Positions 21,901 to 26,723 of a stretch of DNA of 64,000 nt are shown one piece after another. The stretch's first letter is position 1, and each line of letters starts with the position of its first letter. The stretch lies in assembly GCF_007341385.1 (NCBI RefSeq), contig NZ_VJYD01000002.1, positions 434,001 through 498,000 on the forward strand, given 5' to 3'. Under the pieces are notes generated by a model, which saw nothing but the letters and a program-made list of their open reading frames with translations, did not search any database and was not told the origin of the DNA. Position numbers and translations under genes: made by a program. Source of the DNA: Flavobacterium daemonense. GTDB lineage: Bacteria; Bacteroidota; Bacteroidia; Flavobacteriales; Flavobacteriaceae.

Positions 21901-23465
21901 GTGTAGGTATTGGAAATCACCAATATTTTGTGAGAGATTCAAAAGGTTGTGTGAGCACGATTTCTAACAATGTTACAATTGATGCATTAACACCATTAGA
22001 TCTAAAATTAGATTTAAGTAACGCATTAGTTTATTGTAAAGGAAGCTCAACAGCAGCAATTGATGCAGAAGCGGTTGGAGGTTTATCAAACTATGTTTAT
22101 TCATTATTTGATGGAAATGGAGTTTTGATACGTCCAGGTCAACCAACAGGTTACTTCGATTTACTTCCTCAAGGAGTTTACGTAGTACGTGTTGATAGTG
22201 GAGATTGCCAGTTTAATTCTAAAGCAATTACTATTAATGAGCCGAACGCGCCATTGTCTGTTATCCCAACAGTAACTGACGCTACTTGTTTTGCTGCAAA
22301 TGATGGTAAAATATCAATCGCTGCAAGTGGAGGAACTGGAGTAATCAAATATGCGATTTCTCCGAACTTAGGAATGTTTGATGACAAATCTGTATTTGAT
22401 CATTTAAGTGCTGGAAAATATCAAGTGTTAATTCAAGATGAAAACTCTTGTTTCCAACTTTTAGATTTAGAAGTTAAAGAACCTACTGTTTTGATAGCTA
22501 AAGTTGTAGGACCAATTATTGAAGAAGTTTGTGCAGGAGATAATGACGGATCATTTACAGTTGATATCACTGGTGGTACACCGCCTTACACAATTAGTTT
22601 AGATAACGAAAACGGAACGTATGCTCCGGTTGTTGGTACACAACATACTTTCAGTAATTTGAAAGGTGGTACACACAATGTATTTGTTAAAGATGCAAAT
22701 TGTATCACTTTGCTGGAAGTAGATATGGCTAAGCCGGTTACTTTAAACCCAACAATTGATATCTCATACGAGTGTGTAAATAACGCACAAGCTAATAGAG
22801 TTACAGTTACGGTTGATCCTAGCAATACTAATTTGGCAGATATTGATTATCAACTTGATGGTTCAGGTACTTATTACACAAGCAACATCTTTACAAATCT
22901 TGCTCCTGGTAAACACTTTATCAATGCAAGACATACAAACGGATGTGTGGTTCCAACACCAAGTTTTGATATCAAAGCGATGCAGCCATTAGCTCTTGCT
23001 TTATCTGCTGGAAAACCTGAAATGAACGTAATTTCAGTTACAGGTTCAGGTGGAGCGCCAGCTTATGAGTATAGTTTCAACGGAGAACCGTTTACATCTT
23101 CTAACACATACAAAATCTACAAATCTGGTGATTACGTAGTAGTAGTAAGAGATCAAAACGGCTGTACGGCGACTATTACAGTGCCAGCGATTTATGTTGA
23201 TGTTTGCTTAGACAATTACTTTACGCCTAACGGAGATGGTGTTTATGATACTTGGGGACCTGGTTGTACAAATATTTACAACAACCTTGAATTCTCAATC
23301 TTCGACAGATACGGTCGTGTAATTGCTAAATATCACTATGGTCAAAAATGGGACGGAAGATACAATGGAGAAGAATTGCCTTCTGGTGATTACTGGTATG
23401 TTCTTAAACTAAATGACGAGAAAGATGCAAGAGAGTTTGTTGGACATTTCACTTTATACAGATAA
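3948..23465 (+). CDS. sprB: SprB, giant mobile cell-surface gliding adhesin
   Basis: This ~6505-residue protein matches SprB of F. johnsoniae (about 6.5 thousand residues) in size, order and architecture. A signal peptide (MKKPTILKTLIFVLAMLFHF... ending near SYSQ) supports the ATG at 3948 or 3954; the upstream in-frame GTG at 3921 would place nine polar residues before it. Almost the whole protein is SprB repeats of ~75-90 residues, recognisable by an early Cys, a G-x-x-P-Y-x-Y/F core and an ending like G-x-Y-x-x-x-V-x-D-x-x-G-C. Residues ~690-915 are different: a jelly-roll-like domain rich in Trp, Asn and Asp. The last ~88 residues, starting at NYFTPNGDGVYDTW, form the CHU_C/type B T9SS sorting domain. 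SprB is exported by the type IX system and carried along the cell surface by the gliding machinery. Two long in-frame internal duplications are listed separately. Confidence 0.95.
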   Translation: MIMKKPTILKTLIFVLAMLFHFASYSQNLVAYNSKFNANLNENLFLKTNNLPGDQFGLSAKGDNGADKPAAPMVNPAIKYAKSPYLGTVSICPNDGKELPKLFLCGSNETRLIQTGLVNPQLIVWEKFNVGGSCLNVSNTNCANETAAASCWTSVGTAVDYLAASAGQYRVRIIDNAGTPYTFYFNVYQNTLDPGAIAKNDIIKYGTTCTINGKITVNGFGSGYEYGITPTSAPPLSWQTSNVFDVTSAGNYNIFIRLAGVSGSCDFKVPNIVINQTTFVVDSQVTSAKCSGDLGSIRVFANDVNLQYVYSITGPSPSTTTITTPVTKIPEYTFTGLAAGKYTVVTSIDGTCAVDKKIDLTIDATPAVLKNTSTLTTSLTPCVTGEITGSVTGGKAPYRYYVNIDNTGFVNVANVTNIITVAKAGSYVIRVEDGNGCTADKTIDIGAVDKPVYKIDKIDGTCTGASGKITVNVTAPNGFTDIQYSIDNGSTFKNSNVFPNLVSGIYYVVVQYRKTGVSGASNAYCVDPAIMTTVGAATPLTASAGIAALSGCGPVGKEEQGLARIVNPQGGVPPYQYSFMGSPWSSSNEMYIYPGGPYTFSIKDAVGCTYDMTGIKLDDKPAPPTIKVLDPVFNCDGSATTTVQVNGGVPDSKFSYKYYMDGFLNNNTPSNVFLNVSEGPHTVTVEYTVLNVSTYSNLLIESFGSGGTTTTPGIASTYCFNDQRVNPPYTCNATVKRSIEDNQYSVASFFWRGDDYSGNTYVGNGAWFHFKDHTTNPNNLNGVGDANGRLLHVNIGKAAGDYGVLYSMPIVDVIPNQPVLIDLYVGNLLKKGKDGASPDLIIELVDPAGNVVATDKTGIIAGDKDGPDRNKWLQKTLSLNPGNNTNLTFKIRSGSIEYNGNDLVMDDIWVRQIPRACGTVQDFNINVDGSKAFSADITGVKNLLCKGDTNGQLTISAQNFDKTKGFQYSIDGATWKTYVPVPASTSGSVTITGLVEKNYQIRVRYENLASSCTLPFSQDITAPTALQVSANVTQLATCLLGGTITAQATFGTAPYEYQLKKSDGTLVVDYTVPTGGVFSNIAPGNYIVYARDKNRCPGNVSANVTILNPVKPTATFVTTPTCFNSGTGQDITVQVSGGVAPYTYNVKFNSGSKSAESAPFDGPNFTYHAAQSGSYTFDITDKNGCTLIAPISQTIVDELVTSSTVTSPIDCDPAPNDRAVITGTIGGGTAPYTVTITSGATTGALTQPASNGNTFTYSILTPGYYKFQIKDAKGCLTTSDATIDALTAITLGSQNTDPKCNGDSTGTILLQPGGGTGAFEYSKDGTNYVTNPLFTGFAAGSYTLYVRDTNTKCVKSIGVTLGNPAAVTSSASFPANTSCSSTTLITVTAGGGTGTFQYSFNGSTTFTGTNTLPVTLTTAAQNIKYSVQDANGCTLTKTITVPAFNPPTGIKFTTPAAITCTNTTTSVTVSPLAGGISPFTYTILAGPGAGTSNSNGIFSGLGAGNYTFEVKDANGCAKSGSIVIDPAATISATKGSTDVQCFGSSDGTATFTVSGVSSTGNFTYTITPAVTTDTQTGNVVKVTGLAAGSYTFIAKDKTTGCSTASVVATINAATAINFTVQATKISCNNKISTISFPTLSGGKPGYTYAYVTSGPTAPAAGLYTGATTVDTAVLGLTIDVYVKDSNGCVAPKQTITIGQETPPQINTPASQCYTGTPISVTITGNVVGTPTYSIDNNTYVTSPTFSLGAGSYTLYIKDGFGCIAQTPYVVAPQLTLSAAPVPDVTCTPNTKINLTAGGGKPGYTYEVSTTGATGTFSSIPSNTYDATAAGTYTFRVTDSATPKCSAISNDVVVTIKPTTLTLSTSKTDVKCFSDATGTINITPTSGKAPYTYSVKKVATTVSTTASTTGLTAGTYDITVTDNLGCTGTASVIISEPAQVTSSASFPPNTACSPTTLITVTAGGGSGSFKYSFNNNPTYTGTNTLPVTLTSSAQTITYSVQDSNGCTLTKTISVPAFNPPTGVKFNTPAAITCLNTTTQVIVSPLAGGISPFTYTILAGPGAGTSNTNGTFSGLGAGNYTFEVKDANGCSKSGSIVIDGAPSISVSSQKTDVKCVGSSDGTATFTVTGASSTGNFTYTLTPASGTATKNNDVVTVTGLAAGVYKLVVKDITTGCTSNTASVTVGAATAITITAATASNVNCNNSISNIVVTANGGVPNYKYAYVLSGTGMPAAAAFSSSNTTINTGVGQVNRSWDVYVMDQNDCTAGPFPLTIIRDASPTLKSPAPATFCFKAPSTTAIDVSTFFNPGTGTHTYTVNGLTLTTTTYNITASNTYTIVATDANGCSATATYVVKPELVITATRVKDLDCISNAQISFGAVGGTGTYTKYEVQFNGAGPWSTVTSPFSTGNSGDYQFRVTDNAGCIGVSNVITITPKTIPSFTHNEKNPTCVGGTNGLINITNPTGLPPFTYSIKKGAVVVSSTASAAGLSAGVYDILLTDAKGCIATGQITLSDPNPLSATVTSTPIACNTDNTTKNATITVTSPTGGSNTGYEYSFNGGAFSSTNTYSTSVAGLVTVVMRDSNNCTQTLTSQNFIALDPPKITGFNGSLITCKPGEDKSNVDVLTSNGVAPLTYTIVSGPTSNTTGAADGKFTGLADGVYVFKVTDFNGCSAILSYTVKPLVNITASLLSQTNVACNSGNTGSAAVTVSAYAGTYTATLTAGSGTVAKSGSTVDITGLVQGAYTLRVKDDLTDCFKDVSFTITEPAAVTLTLASNKNANCGQPNSKVTVTGGGGKAPYSYVFRSTTGNPASTDYVLNANSADLDPTITTWYAWVKDANGCEKSLPITIAKDPDAVINLPAQQCFTSPFTITLSGSGKGTLKYTVNGSTLPGNTYTVIAPGTYKVGVIDANGCPDVKDYVVDKQIFATATSNKDITCSAPAAASITVDITNGTAPFSYQIYNGAVAVGAPVTGIATPSFTETFTVQGNYSFEVTDSKGCPVRTNTIAVTPTGTVAANPVVTDTNCNGSSDGSVTFNGSGGKAPYKYSLNGSPLDFGNTFGGLAAGTYNYIVEDARGCRDALTVTIGEPLAITAVIKTNDIKCNSNKPGSIEVSSLTNGVGPFIYTLYDKAHSPIHTSSSTFSRTYTFPNNLTFGIYYVSVVDTNGCEYLSDKQTIYTVPYLQFLPVDISGTCTAGATVNLKLDPTFPSAPDYKYSIVGDPTSVSAPTTNDFYKFDNLNFGQTYFFQVEDNNGCVSVIEVKIPKLSLIEFDNVITNNVSCNTSPATPNGAISFKVSGYDPSVTKIRFEVVDQLSNVSVAPPLDVALPAPMQGSFTNLPAGLYTLVAKEIDGTECSNSMEFEITQPLQSVTPSIVSQVNDNCNKFAQVFLKTVGGTGPYEYTFVADGAIEPTSGYLPNNPVLIDYETGTDWDIWVKDKNGCTAKVDVTIGKDLPPSAIAGPAVPCFTGASFTVDLSKYFTSTVGTPVYTLDGVDLADEFATITAAKTYTIGIRDGNACTATAPYIVRDILTLGVIAKKELDCNSPAPNASVTVKAEGGINTSYTYTIIAGTTPNTTGATTGIFTDLDAGNYTFQVNDGSCTATVDVKIDALIPITPVSSVGTPLCVGDAANVTITATGGTGIYTYGKGAVPALATQTNNVFTQTAAEGLVKYYVKDSKGCYVSIDVTVVDPTPVVITKIDATQMLCGGGNNPTDATITVTANGGAGNYEYSFDNGGHFSGNNVLTTTNAKTYQIIVKDGNGCLSAMQTQIIDALDPPVISGFTPTQMTCPSLVSDVKINYTHGVGTVSFKMISGPTSSTSGDVSGIYTGLTAGDYVFRVTDSNLCTDEKSFTVPSLPALQVLEKVVANVSCNGGATGSATFTASDFTASGAFTYSVTTSPAALTYSDTKAGDVVTLTNLKKGTYTVTFKDNTTQCEITKSVSITEPALLSLTAVASNVNCNDPVSTLTMSPVGGTLNYTYSIVENGKPAGTYSNVTTIDTSTLTNGVAAGLGMTWLVDVYINDGNGCPAVTTVTITKDDTPTVSTPALANNQCTANGNYTFTATGTGVQPLSFSINGTDYFTSSGLTYTFTVPAPTTASDAYTVYVKDKNGCIATSTTQTTVFTPLTLSVVQDKEITCVALPITAAQFTLTASGGKPGYTFEVNVNNTGFTTISTLPYTTSVVGSYVFRVTDSNSCPVTSEVIDVKAPVNPTFTTSKLDVKCSGDFTGTITVVPANGVGPYTFALSGAGANNSGDTSGNYTGLPAGSYTVVVTDAYGCISAAVPAIVITEPVALKSSAALSVNTTCNPTTIVTVTGTDGTPGTSGYTYSFDNGVTYDTSNTLSVDNNGSIQTIWYSVKDANGCKTPPKSIDVNPLNKPTDLDFTATAITCKPGEDVSTVSVKATNGVGALIFKVISTNTATPVANLGPINTADSSVAASFPGLLPGDYTFEVKDNNGCTYQEFVNIPNVVNIDIHGELVSDISCNPANGITDNGVAKFTVSAFSATGNYSVNVSPSVAPANISQTGDVITLSNLPAGTYTVTVVDATTGCTKDDSVTFTTPAAITFNTAATKVFCSRDESEITVSGEAGGTGTYTYAVIKSGTGTPAAGSYVDNAILKVDTNLTDLSWDVYVKDSKGCIASKTVLVTYNAAPSITPAAPQCYTGSKLTVDLSTLTSTYNGTKTYTLNGSVLTSATAEFTAPGTYTLGVTDDNGCEATIPYKIEEQLLAQALVSKDLYCAPSAAVNATIDVTITNGIAPFTYEMYLGATLVAGPKTSATRTFTESVASAGDYTFVIKDSNAATCTVTTEKVTVNTPLPAVITATPVVSPILCAGGTASMQINIDGTTGLPPYTYTVTRTLPSPLLPVAQPSNNVFTGLKAGTYDVTVTDAKGCISVVTTVVIGEPVQLTASADPLPRNTTCSTTTVITVVGHDGTPTGIGTGYYYNFNNEGYSDSNTYTVGDNGSVQTISYTVKDANGCETAPQNVTVNPLNKPSDLNFTPTAITCKPGENVSTVSVKATNGVGALEFSIISTNTATPVANFGPITTADSSVAASFPGLLPGDYTFLVKDYNGCTYQEFVNIPDVVNIAVTGEFTGVACKNDANGTVTFKVSGFQTGFTHTISGVSGVGTVTQVGTDTFELKNLIAGTYKIDVKDATTDCVASLSIVVPEPVALGVSYATNKHANCNAGAEIKATAFDGSPGYMYAFVKAGDPKVYDVVDTAVLDKAFTWVLWAKDSHGCETSTPITIITDPMPVIASVVADQCPSAANTYNITVTASGFTTDLQYSLDGNTWQLNNNVFTVKTTGDYTVYVKDANQCKVTSTVKILEPLQMSFDLTTTPTCLTANGVVTLTATGGTGNYQYSIDGTTYVTGATANVFSNLAPGSYTFYVQDGNCTKALPVVIDAPNQVIDFTLTASKVLCFGDSNGTITVNMAATTTSVNNNPVYTYSINPSPVGMVLVGNVFKNLPTGSYTVTVTSGKGCPVSQTISVDTPQAIVVPTPTVAPYGCATGNKTDYAQVSVAMPTGGTGVYSYEFFRDGVSVQSGLDSVYTESDFLGGKYTVNVSDENGCMTTSLEATVLPYTRMYKIDVAVTPITCATNEDIAVTVQDENGVAFTIPLEYTLTGVNGTVYNQTNANGIFKNLPIGFYSITVKNPATGCIIQLDHFVNDPNTFTLNADNVSNVKCYGAADGSVDLVLVDNLPVPTNDAGVYTYVITDALGNVVTNGTSDASGKATINGLIAGNYKAVATLPNPTFCQVETNFTIQQSLSVLKISEIHDLISCNPGNDGRIIISGEGGWAGAYKYELVGVSAGFTDQFEFDNLTAGTYTLNVQDVGGCVATTTVTLNNPTPITATVTATANSIVCHGENTGVITVSTPVGGQGSNYAYILNMLSTTPVISTTPQDSPVFTGLAAGRYSVTIVDGLNCSGTTAEVVIDEPSEVIPTLELATGITCKTDATLKLTAVGGTGPYEYSADKNFTTVLGTLPATFSVGIGNHQYFVRDSKGCVSTISNNVTIDALTPLDLKLDLSNALVYCKGSSTAAIDAEAVGGLSNYVYSLFDGNGVLIRPGQPTGYFDLLPQGVYVVRVDSGDCQFNSKAITINEPNAPLSVIPTVTDATCFAANDGKISIAASGGTGVIKYAISPNLGMFDDKSVFDHLSAGKYQVLIQDENSCFQLLDLEVKEPTVLIAKVVGPIIEEVCAGDNDGSFTVDITGGTPPYTISLDNENGTYAPVVGTQHTFSNLKGGTHNVFVKDANCITLLEVDMAKPVTLNPTIDISYECVNNAQANRVTVTVDPSNTNLADIDYQLDGSGTYYTSNIFTNLAPGKHFINARHTNGCVVPTPSFDIKAMQPLALALSAGKPEMNVISVTGSGGAPAYEYSFNGEPFTSSNTYKIYKSGDYVVVVRDQNGCTATITVPAIYVDVCLDNYFTPNGDGVYDTWGPGCTNIYNNLEFSIFDRYGRVIAKYHYGQKWDGRYNGEELPSGDYWYVLKLNDEKDAREFVGHFTLYR
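6025..6700 (+). other. Non-repeat jelly-roll-like domain inside SprB
   Basis: This coding stretch interrupts the SprB repeat pattern. The translated ~225 residues (from about SYSNLLIESFGSGG to WVRQIPRACGT) lack the repeat motif. Features such as DLVMDDIWV near the end, ILIELVDPAG-like strands and many Asn/Asp residues resemble the beta-sandwich domains found in Bacteroidetes surface proteins and carbohydrate-binding modules. A ligand-binding role is inference. Confidence 0.6.
8050..8523 (+). repeat. SprB internal super-repeat 1, copy a
   Basis: This ~474-bp coding segment recurs at 9767-10238, offset by exactly 1716 bp (572 codons). Shared protein landmarks include TTLITVTAGGG, ISPFTYTILAGPGAG and LGAGNYTFEVKDANGC. 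The offset covers about seven SprB units, so a whole block rather than one unit appears to have been duplicated. Confidence 0.85.
9767..10238 (+). repeat. SprB internal super-repeat 1, copy b
   Basis: Second copy of the block at 8050-8523. The reading frame is preserved and the protein match continues a little past the end (SSDGTATFTV...SSTGNFTYT). Most differences are synonymous third-position changes. Confidence 0.85.
16820..17345 (+). repeat. SprB internal super-repeat 2, copy a
   Basis: This segment recurs 1845 bp (615 codons) downstream. Landmarks are VKATNGVGAL, ISTNTATPVAN and ADSSVAASFPGLLPGDYTF. A 53-bp stretch starting at 17226 is identical to the one starting at 19071, which is unusual for the otherwise diverged SprB repeats. 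Confidence 0.88.
18665..19190 (+). repeat. SprB internal super-repeat 2, copy b
   Basis: Second copy of the 16820-17345 block at an exact 1845-bp offset, with the same landmarks and the 53-bp identical core from 19071. Confidence 0.88.
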
Positions 23466-23508
23466 CAAAATTATAGCCCCAATGATGTTATCTAAAAAAA
23501 TTATTACA

Positions 23509-24483
23509 ATGAAAAAGTTTATTTTATCCCTAGTGCTCATGGCTGTAACAACAAGTTACAGCCAAGAGTTAAACCTACCAGTGTTTACCCAGTATTTAGC
23601 TGATAACCCTTTTGTGCTTTCACCTGCTTACGCCGGTATTGGAGATAACCTTCGTATTAGAGCGAATGGTTTAACACAGTGGGTGGGAATTAAAGATGCG
23701 CCTGAAAATCAATCTTTATATGCCGATTTTAGAGTTTTGGATCGTTCCGGAGTTGGAATCTCGTTATATAATGATAGAAACGGTTATACAAGACAAACGG
23801 GAGCTAAAGTTTCGTTTGCGCACCACTTGATTTTAGATTATTATTCTAAACAATATTTGTCTTTTGGTCTTTCGTATAACTTCAACAGTTTCAGAATTGA
23901 TATTGATGAGTTCAACAACACAATTGAACATCCAATTCTTGATCCTTCTGTAACAGACAATCGTTATACAGCAAATAACAACTTTGATATTAGTGCTTTA
24001 TATCGTAATAAAAACTTCTATTTGAGTTTCAATGCCAACAACGTTTTAAAGAAAAATGTAGATAAATATCGTGGAGTAGAGCCAAACTTGCTTTCTAACT
24101 ATCAGGTTTACACAGGATATGTTTTTACCGATGCAGAAAATAGACGTGTGGAATACGAACCATCGGTTTACTTTCAGTATTTTGCCAGTGATAAGCGTTC
24201 AACAACCGACTTTAACTTCAAATACAGACATTACAATCGTTACGAAGATTATTACTGGATTGGAGTTTCATATCGTTTCTTGAATGACCAGTTCCCAAAA
24301 CCTTTATCGGTTGGACCAATGGCTGGTTTCATGAAATCACGCTTTTACTTTGGATATTCTTACCAAGTTATGTTCAACGATTTAGGAAATTACAACACAG
24401 GAACTCACGTAGTAACTATAGGTTTTGATTTCTTGCAGGCCATCAGTAACTGTCCTTGTACGCAGAGTCCGGTTCACGATTAA
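23509..24483 (+). CDS. sprF: SprF, PorP/SprF-family outer membrane protein
   Basis: A 324-residue PorP/SprF family protein. The start at 23509 gives a clear signal peptide (MKKFILSLVLMAVTTSYSQ); longer in-frame starts overlap the end of sprB and would spoil it. The mature N-terminus (LPVFTQYLADNPFVLSPAYAG) is the typical family opening, followed by beta-barrel-like alternating strands. In F. johnsoniae SprF is needed for SprB to reach the cell surface, and proteins of this family accompany substrates with type B T9SS sorting domains. The gene follows sprB by 43 bp on the same strand, consistent with co-transcription and a dedicated partner role. Confidence 0.93.
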   Translation: MKKFILSLVLMAVTTSYSQELNLPVFTQYLADNPFVLSPAYAGIGDNLRIRANGLTQWVGIKDAPENQSLYADFRVLDRSGVGISLYNDRNGYTRQTGAKVSFAHHLILDYYSKQYLSFGLSYNFNSFRIDIDEFNNTIEHPILDPSVTDNRYTANNNFDISALYRNKNFYLSFNANNVLKKNVDKYRGVEPNLLSNYQVYTGYVFTDAENRRVEYEPSVYFQYFASDKRSTTDFNFKYRHYNRYEDYYWIGVSYRFLNDQFPKPLSVGPMAGFMKSRFYFGYSYQVMFNDLGNYNTGTHVVTIGFDFLQAISNCPCTQSPVHD

Positions 24484-24558
24484 AAACAAAACCATTTCAA
24501 GGCAAATAAGCCAATATTATAAAGCGAGTCGCAACATTATGTGTTTTTACCGCAATAA

Positions 24559-24590
24559 TTTGAAATAAACTGGCAATAACATTAAATTTG
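24559..24590 (+). promoter_or_regulatory. Promoter of LytS-like kinase operon
   Basis: TTG at 24559-24561, a 21-nt spacer and TAAATTTG at 24583-24590 match the Flavobacterium consensus TTG-N17-23-TAnnTTTG. The kinase ATG is 46 nt downstream. It indicates that the two-component pair is transcribed independently of sprF. Confidence 0.65.
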
Positions 24591-24618
24591 AATAGTATCA
24601 GTTTGCATCGTCAAAATG

Positions 24619-24638
24619 ATAAATCAAATTTGATTTAT
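24619..24638 (+). promoter_or_regulatory. 20-bp perfect palindrome over kinase start codon
   Basis: ATAAATCAAATTTGATTTAT is a perfect inverted repeat without spacer and overlaps the first two bases of the kinase ATG (24637). It could be an operator for a dimeric regulator or a hairpin that hides the start codon. It is AT-rich, so chance is possible, but a 20-bp perfect palindrome exactly here is notable. Confidence 0.5.
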
Positions 24639-25728
24639 GAAAGCAAAATTTTCACTTTATGCGAAACATATAGTTCTGTGCCTCGCTTTTCTTTTTTTGC
24701 CGTATGCCTTCACATCGACAAATACGATTTTTTCTTTGCCGCATTTGGCCACAAATCCGCATGATCGTATTTACTTTTTTATCTATTTTACACTTCTTTG
24801 TTTTTTCTACTTCAACTATTATTATTTAATTCCGAAGTTTTATTTCTCCGAAAAGAAGTTTTTATACTATTCGATCATAGTTATTTTTCTTTTGTTTTTT
24901 CTTTGGATATCAACGACTTTAGATCATCCTGCACGAAATTTTTTAGATTTTAGAAATCCGCCCGAGCATTTTGAACACAATCCCGGATTATTTCCTAAAG
25001 ATTTTCCGCCACCTCCTTCATTGGTTAAAGAACAACCTTTTGATTTCGTCGGTGGTCCGCCAACACAATACGGGCATACCGCTTTGGTTTATTTAATAGG
25101 TGTTATTTCTAGTTTGCTTTTTGCCATTACAGGTAGATTGCAACTTGTTGAAAAAGAGAAAGTAAAATCGGAATTAGCTTTTTTGAAAGCACAAATAAAT
25201 CCGCATTTCTTGTTCAATACTTTAAACAGCATTTATGCATTGGCGCTTAAAAAAGATGATAAAACCCCAGATGCCGTTGTCCAGCTTTCGGAATTGATGC
25301 GCTACATTATGACCAATTCAAATGATGAAGTAATTGAATTGTCCAAAGAAATAAACTACATCAATAATTTTATTTCACTCCAAAAAACGCGTTTAGGCGA
25401 TACCGTAAATGTCGATTATAAAGTCTCAGGGAAAACTTTTGGAAAACAGATTACACCTCTAATTTTAATATCTTTTATCGAAAATGCTTTTAAATATGGT
25501 GTAAATCCAGATCAAACTTCTGAAATTTGTATTACTATTGATGTTAATGAAGAAGATCTGAAGTTATTCGTGTCTAATAAAAAGACATTTTCAGTTCAGT
25601 CAGAATCTGGAATCGGACTTCAAAATACAATTGAAAGATTAAAATTGGTTTACCCAAATAAACATCAGCTTAAAATTGAAGATACTTTGAAAGAATATGT
25701 AGTAAACCTTTCTATAAAATTAGGATGA
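24637..25728 (+). CDS. LytS/YehU-type sensor histidine kinase
   Basis: A 363-residue membrane kinase. Four hydrophobic segments (about residues 10-27, 44-64, 75-93 and 147-166) are followed by the His_kinase domain typical of LytS/YehU proteins: QINPHFLFNTLNSI with the phospho-acceptor His190, then an HATPase with ENAFKYG (N box) and a GIGLQN glycine box. A Pro/Phe-rich loop (residues ~95-135) is predicted to lie between the third and fourth membrane segments. Its stop overlaps the response regulator start by 4 bp (ATGA), so the two are translationally coupled. The stimulus is not apparent. Despite lying after sprF it has its own promoter, so a link to gliding is only suggested by position. 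Confidence 0.9.
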   Translation: MKAKFSLYAKHIVLCLAFLFLPYAFTSTNTIFSLPHLATNPHDRIYFFIYFTLLCFFYFNYYYLIPKFYFSEKKFLYYSIIVIFLLFFLWISTTLDHPARNFLDFRNPPEHFEHNPGLFPKDFPPPPSLVKEQPFDFVGGPPTQYGHTALVYLIGVISSLLFAITGRLQLVEKEKVKSELAFLKAQINPHFLFNTLNSIYALALKKDDKTPDAVVQLSELMRYIMTNSNDEVIELSKEINYINNFISLQKTRLGDTVNVDYKVSGKTFGKQITPLILISFIENAFKYGVNPDQTSEICITIDVNEEDLKLFVSNKKTFSVQSESGIGLQNTIERLKLVYPNKHQLKIEDTLKEYVVNLSIKLG

Positions 25729-26414
25729 TCAAAGCAATTGCATTAGATGACGAGCCATTGGCATTAGAAATTCTTCAGAGTTTATGTGATTCAATTGATT
25801 ACATAGAATTGGAGAAAGTCTTTACGAAATCTGATGAAGCGTTTAAATATCTAAAAAAGTATCCGGTCGATTTATTGTTTTTGGATATCAATATGCCATC
25901 GATTTCTGGTTTGGATTTTTATAAAAAACTGCCACATAAAACTATGGTCATTTTCACCACAGCGTATTCTGAATTTGCCGTCGAAGGTTTTACTTTAAGT
26001 GCTACAGATTATCTTTTAAAACCCATTTCGCTTTCCCGATTTCAGCAAGCAGCTGAAAAAGCTTTTTCGCAATGGAAACTGCAAAATCAAAATATCGAAC
26101 AGCACTATCTTTTTATTCGTGCCGATTATAGTTTGATCAAAATCCTATTTTCAGATATTTTATATATCGAAGGTTTAGACGATTATTTGAAGATTCACAT
26201 TCAGAATCAAAAAACGGTCGTCGCAAGAATGACCTTAAAAGCAATTCTTCAAAAGTTGCCGGAAAGCGAGTTTGTCCGTGTGCATCGCTCTTTTATTGTT
26301 CCGATTGCTAAAATTGAAAAAATCAGAAATAAAATAATAACGATCGATAAAGCCGAAATCCCAATTAGCGCCAGTTACGAAGAAGCTTTTTTTGCGCTTC
26401 TAAATCAAAAATAA
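25725..26414 (+). CDS. LytTR-family response regulator
   Basis: A 229-residue regulator with a receiver domain (residues ~1-115; DDE at 8-10, phospho-acceptor Asp54 in LFLDINMP, and a Thr/Lys pair in TTAYS...LLKP) and a LytTR DNA-binding domain (residues ~130-228; YIEGLDDYLKIH, FVRVHRSFIVP). This domain combination with an overlapping LytS-type kinase is the standard LytS/LytR arrangement. Target genes cannot be deduced from the sequence. Confidence 0.93.
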   Translation: MIKAIALDDEPLALEILQSLCDSIDYIELEKVFTKSDEAFKYLKKYPVDLLFLDINMPSISGLDFYKKLPHKTMVIFTTAYSEFAVEGFTLSATDYLLKPISLSRFQQAAEKAFSQWKLQNQNIEQHYLFIRADYSLIKILFSDILYIEGLDDYLKIHIQNQKTVVARMTLKAILQKLPESEFVRVHRSFIVPIAKIEKIRNKIITIDKAEIPISASYEEAFFALLNQK

Positions 26415-26416
26415 AA

Positions 26417-26456
26417 ACACCAATTGGAGACTAATTGAACTTTGGTGTAATTTTTT
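26417..26456 (+). terminator. Possible terminator after LytTR regulator
   Basis: ACACCAA and TTGGTGT form a 7-bp stem with an 18-nt loop, followed by a T6 run. The stem is short and the loop large, so this is a moderate candidate. It lies 3 bp after the stop codon. Confidence 0.4.
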
Positions 26457-26458
26457 CA

Positions 26459-26531
26459 ACACATAGAAACATAGTTGTGCTTTGTGATTAAAGGCGTTTC
26501 ACTTGTTTTAATACACATAGCACTATGTGTT
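26459..26531 (+). repeat. Dispersed intergenic repeat, family A copy 1
   Basis: A 73-bp element with inverted ends AACACATAG/CTATGTGTT and a core AAAGGCGTTTCACTTG. It closely resembles 28724-28797. Together with the preceding terminator candidate it fills most of the 309-bp gap before the dioxygenase gene; nothing else coding-like was seen in that gap. Confidence 0.75.
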
Positions 26532-26723
26532 AAAATGTATTTTGTAATTTCAGACAACAGATTGTTTCCGACTTATTTTTACTACAAAAAACATTTTTTC
26601 TCTAGTTTACCGCATAAATTTTAGGGTTTACCTCAAACATTTTCCAACGCTTTAATTTCGAATAATTTTACTCGAAAATAACTGTTAATCATTCCATTGG
26701 TCTAACATTTAAATCAAAAAGCA

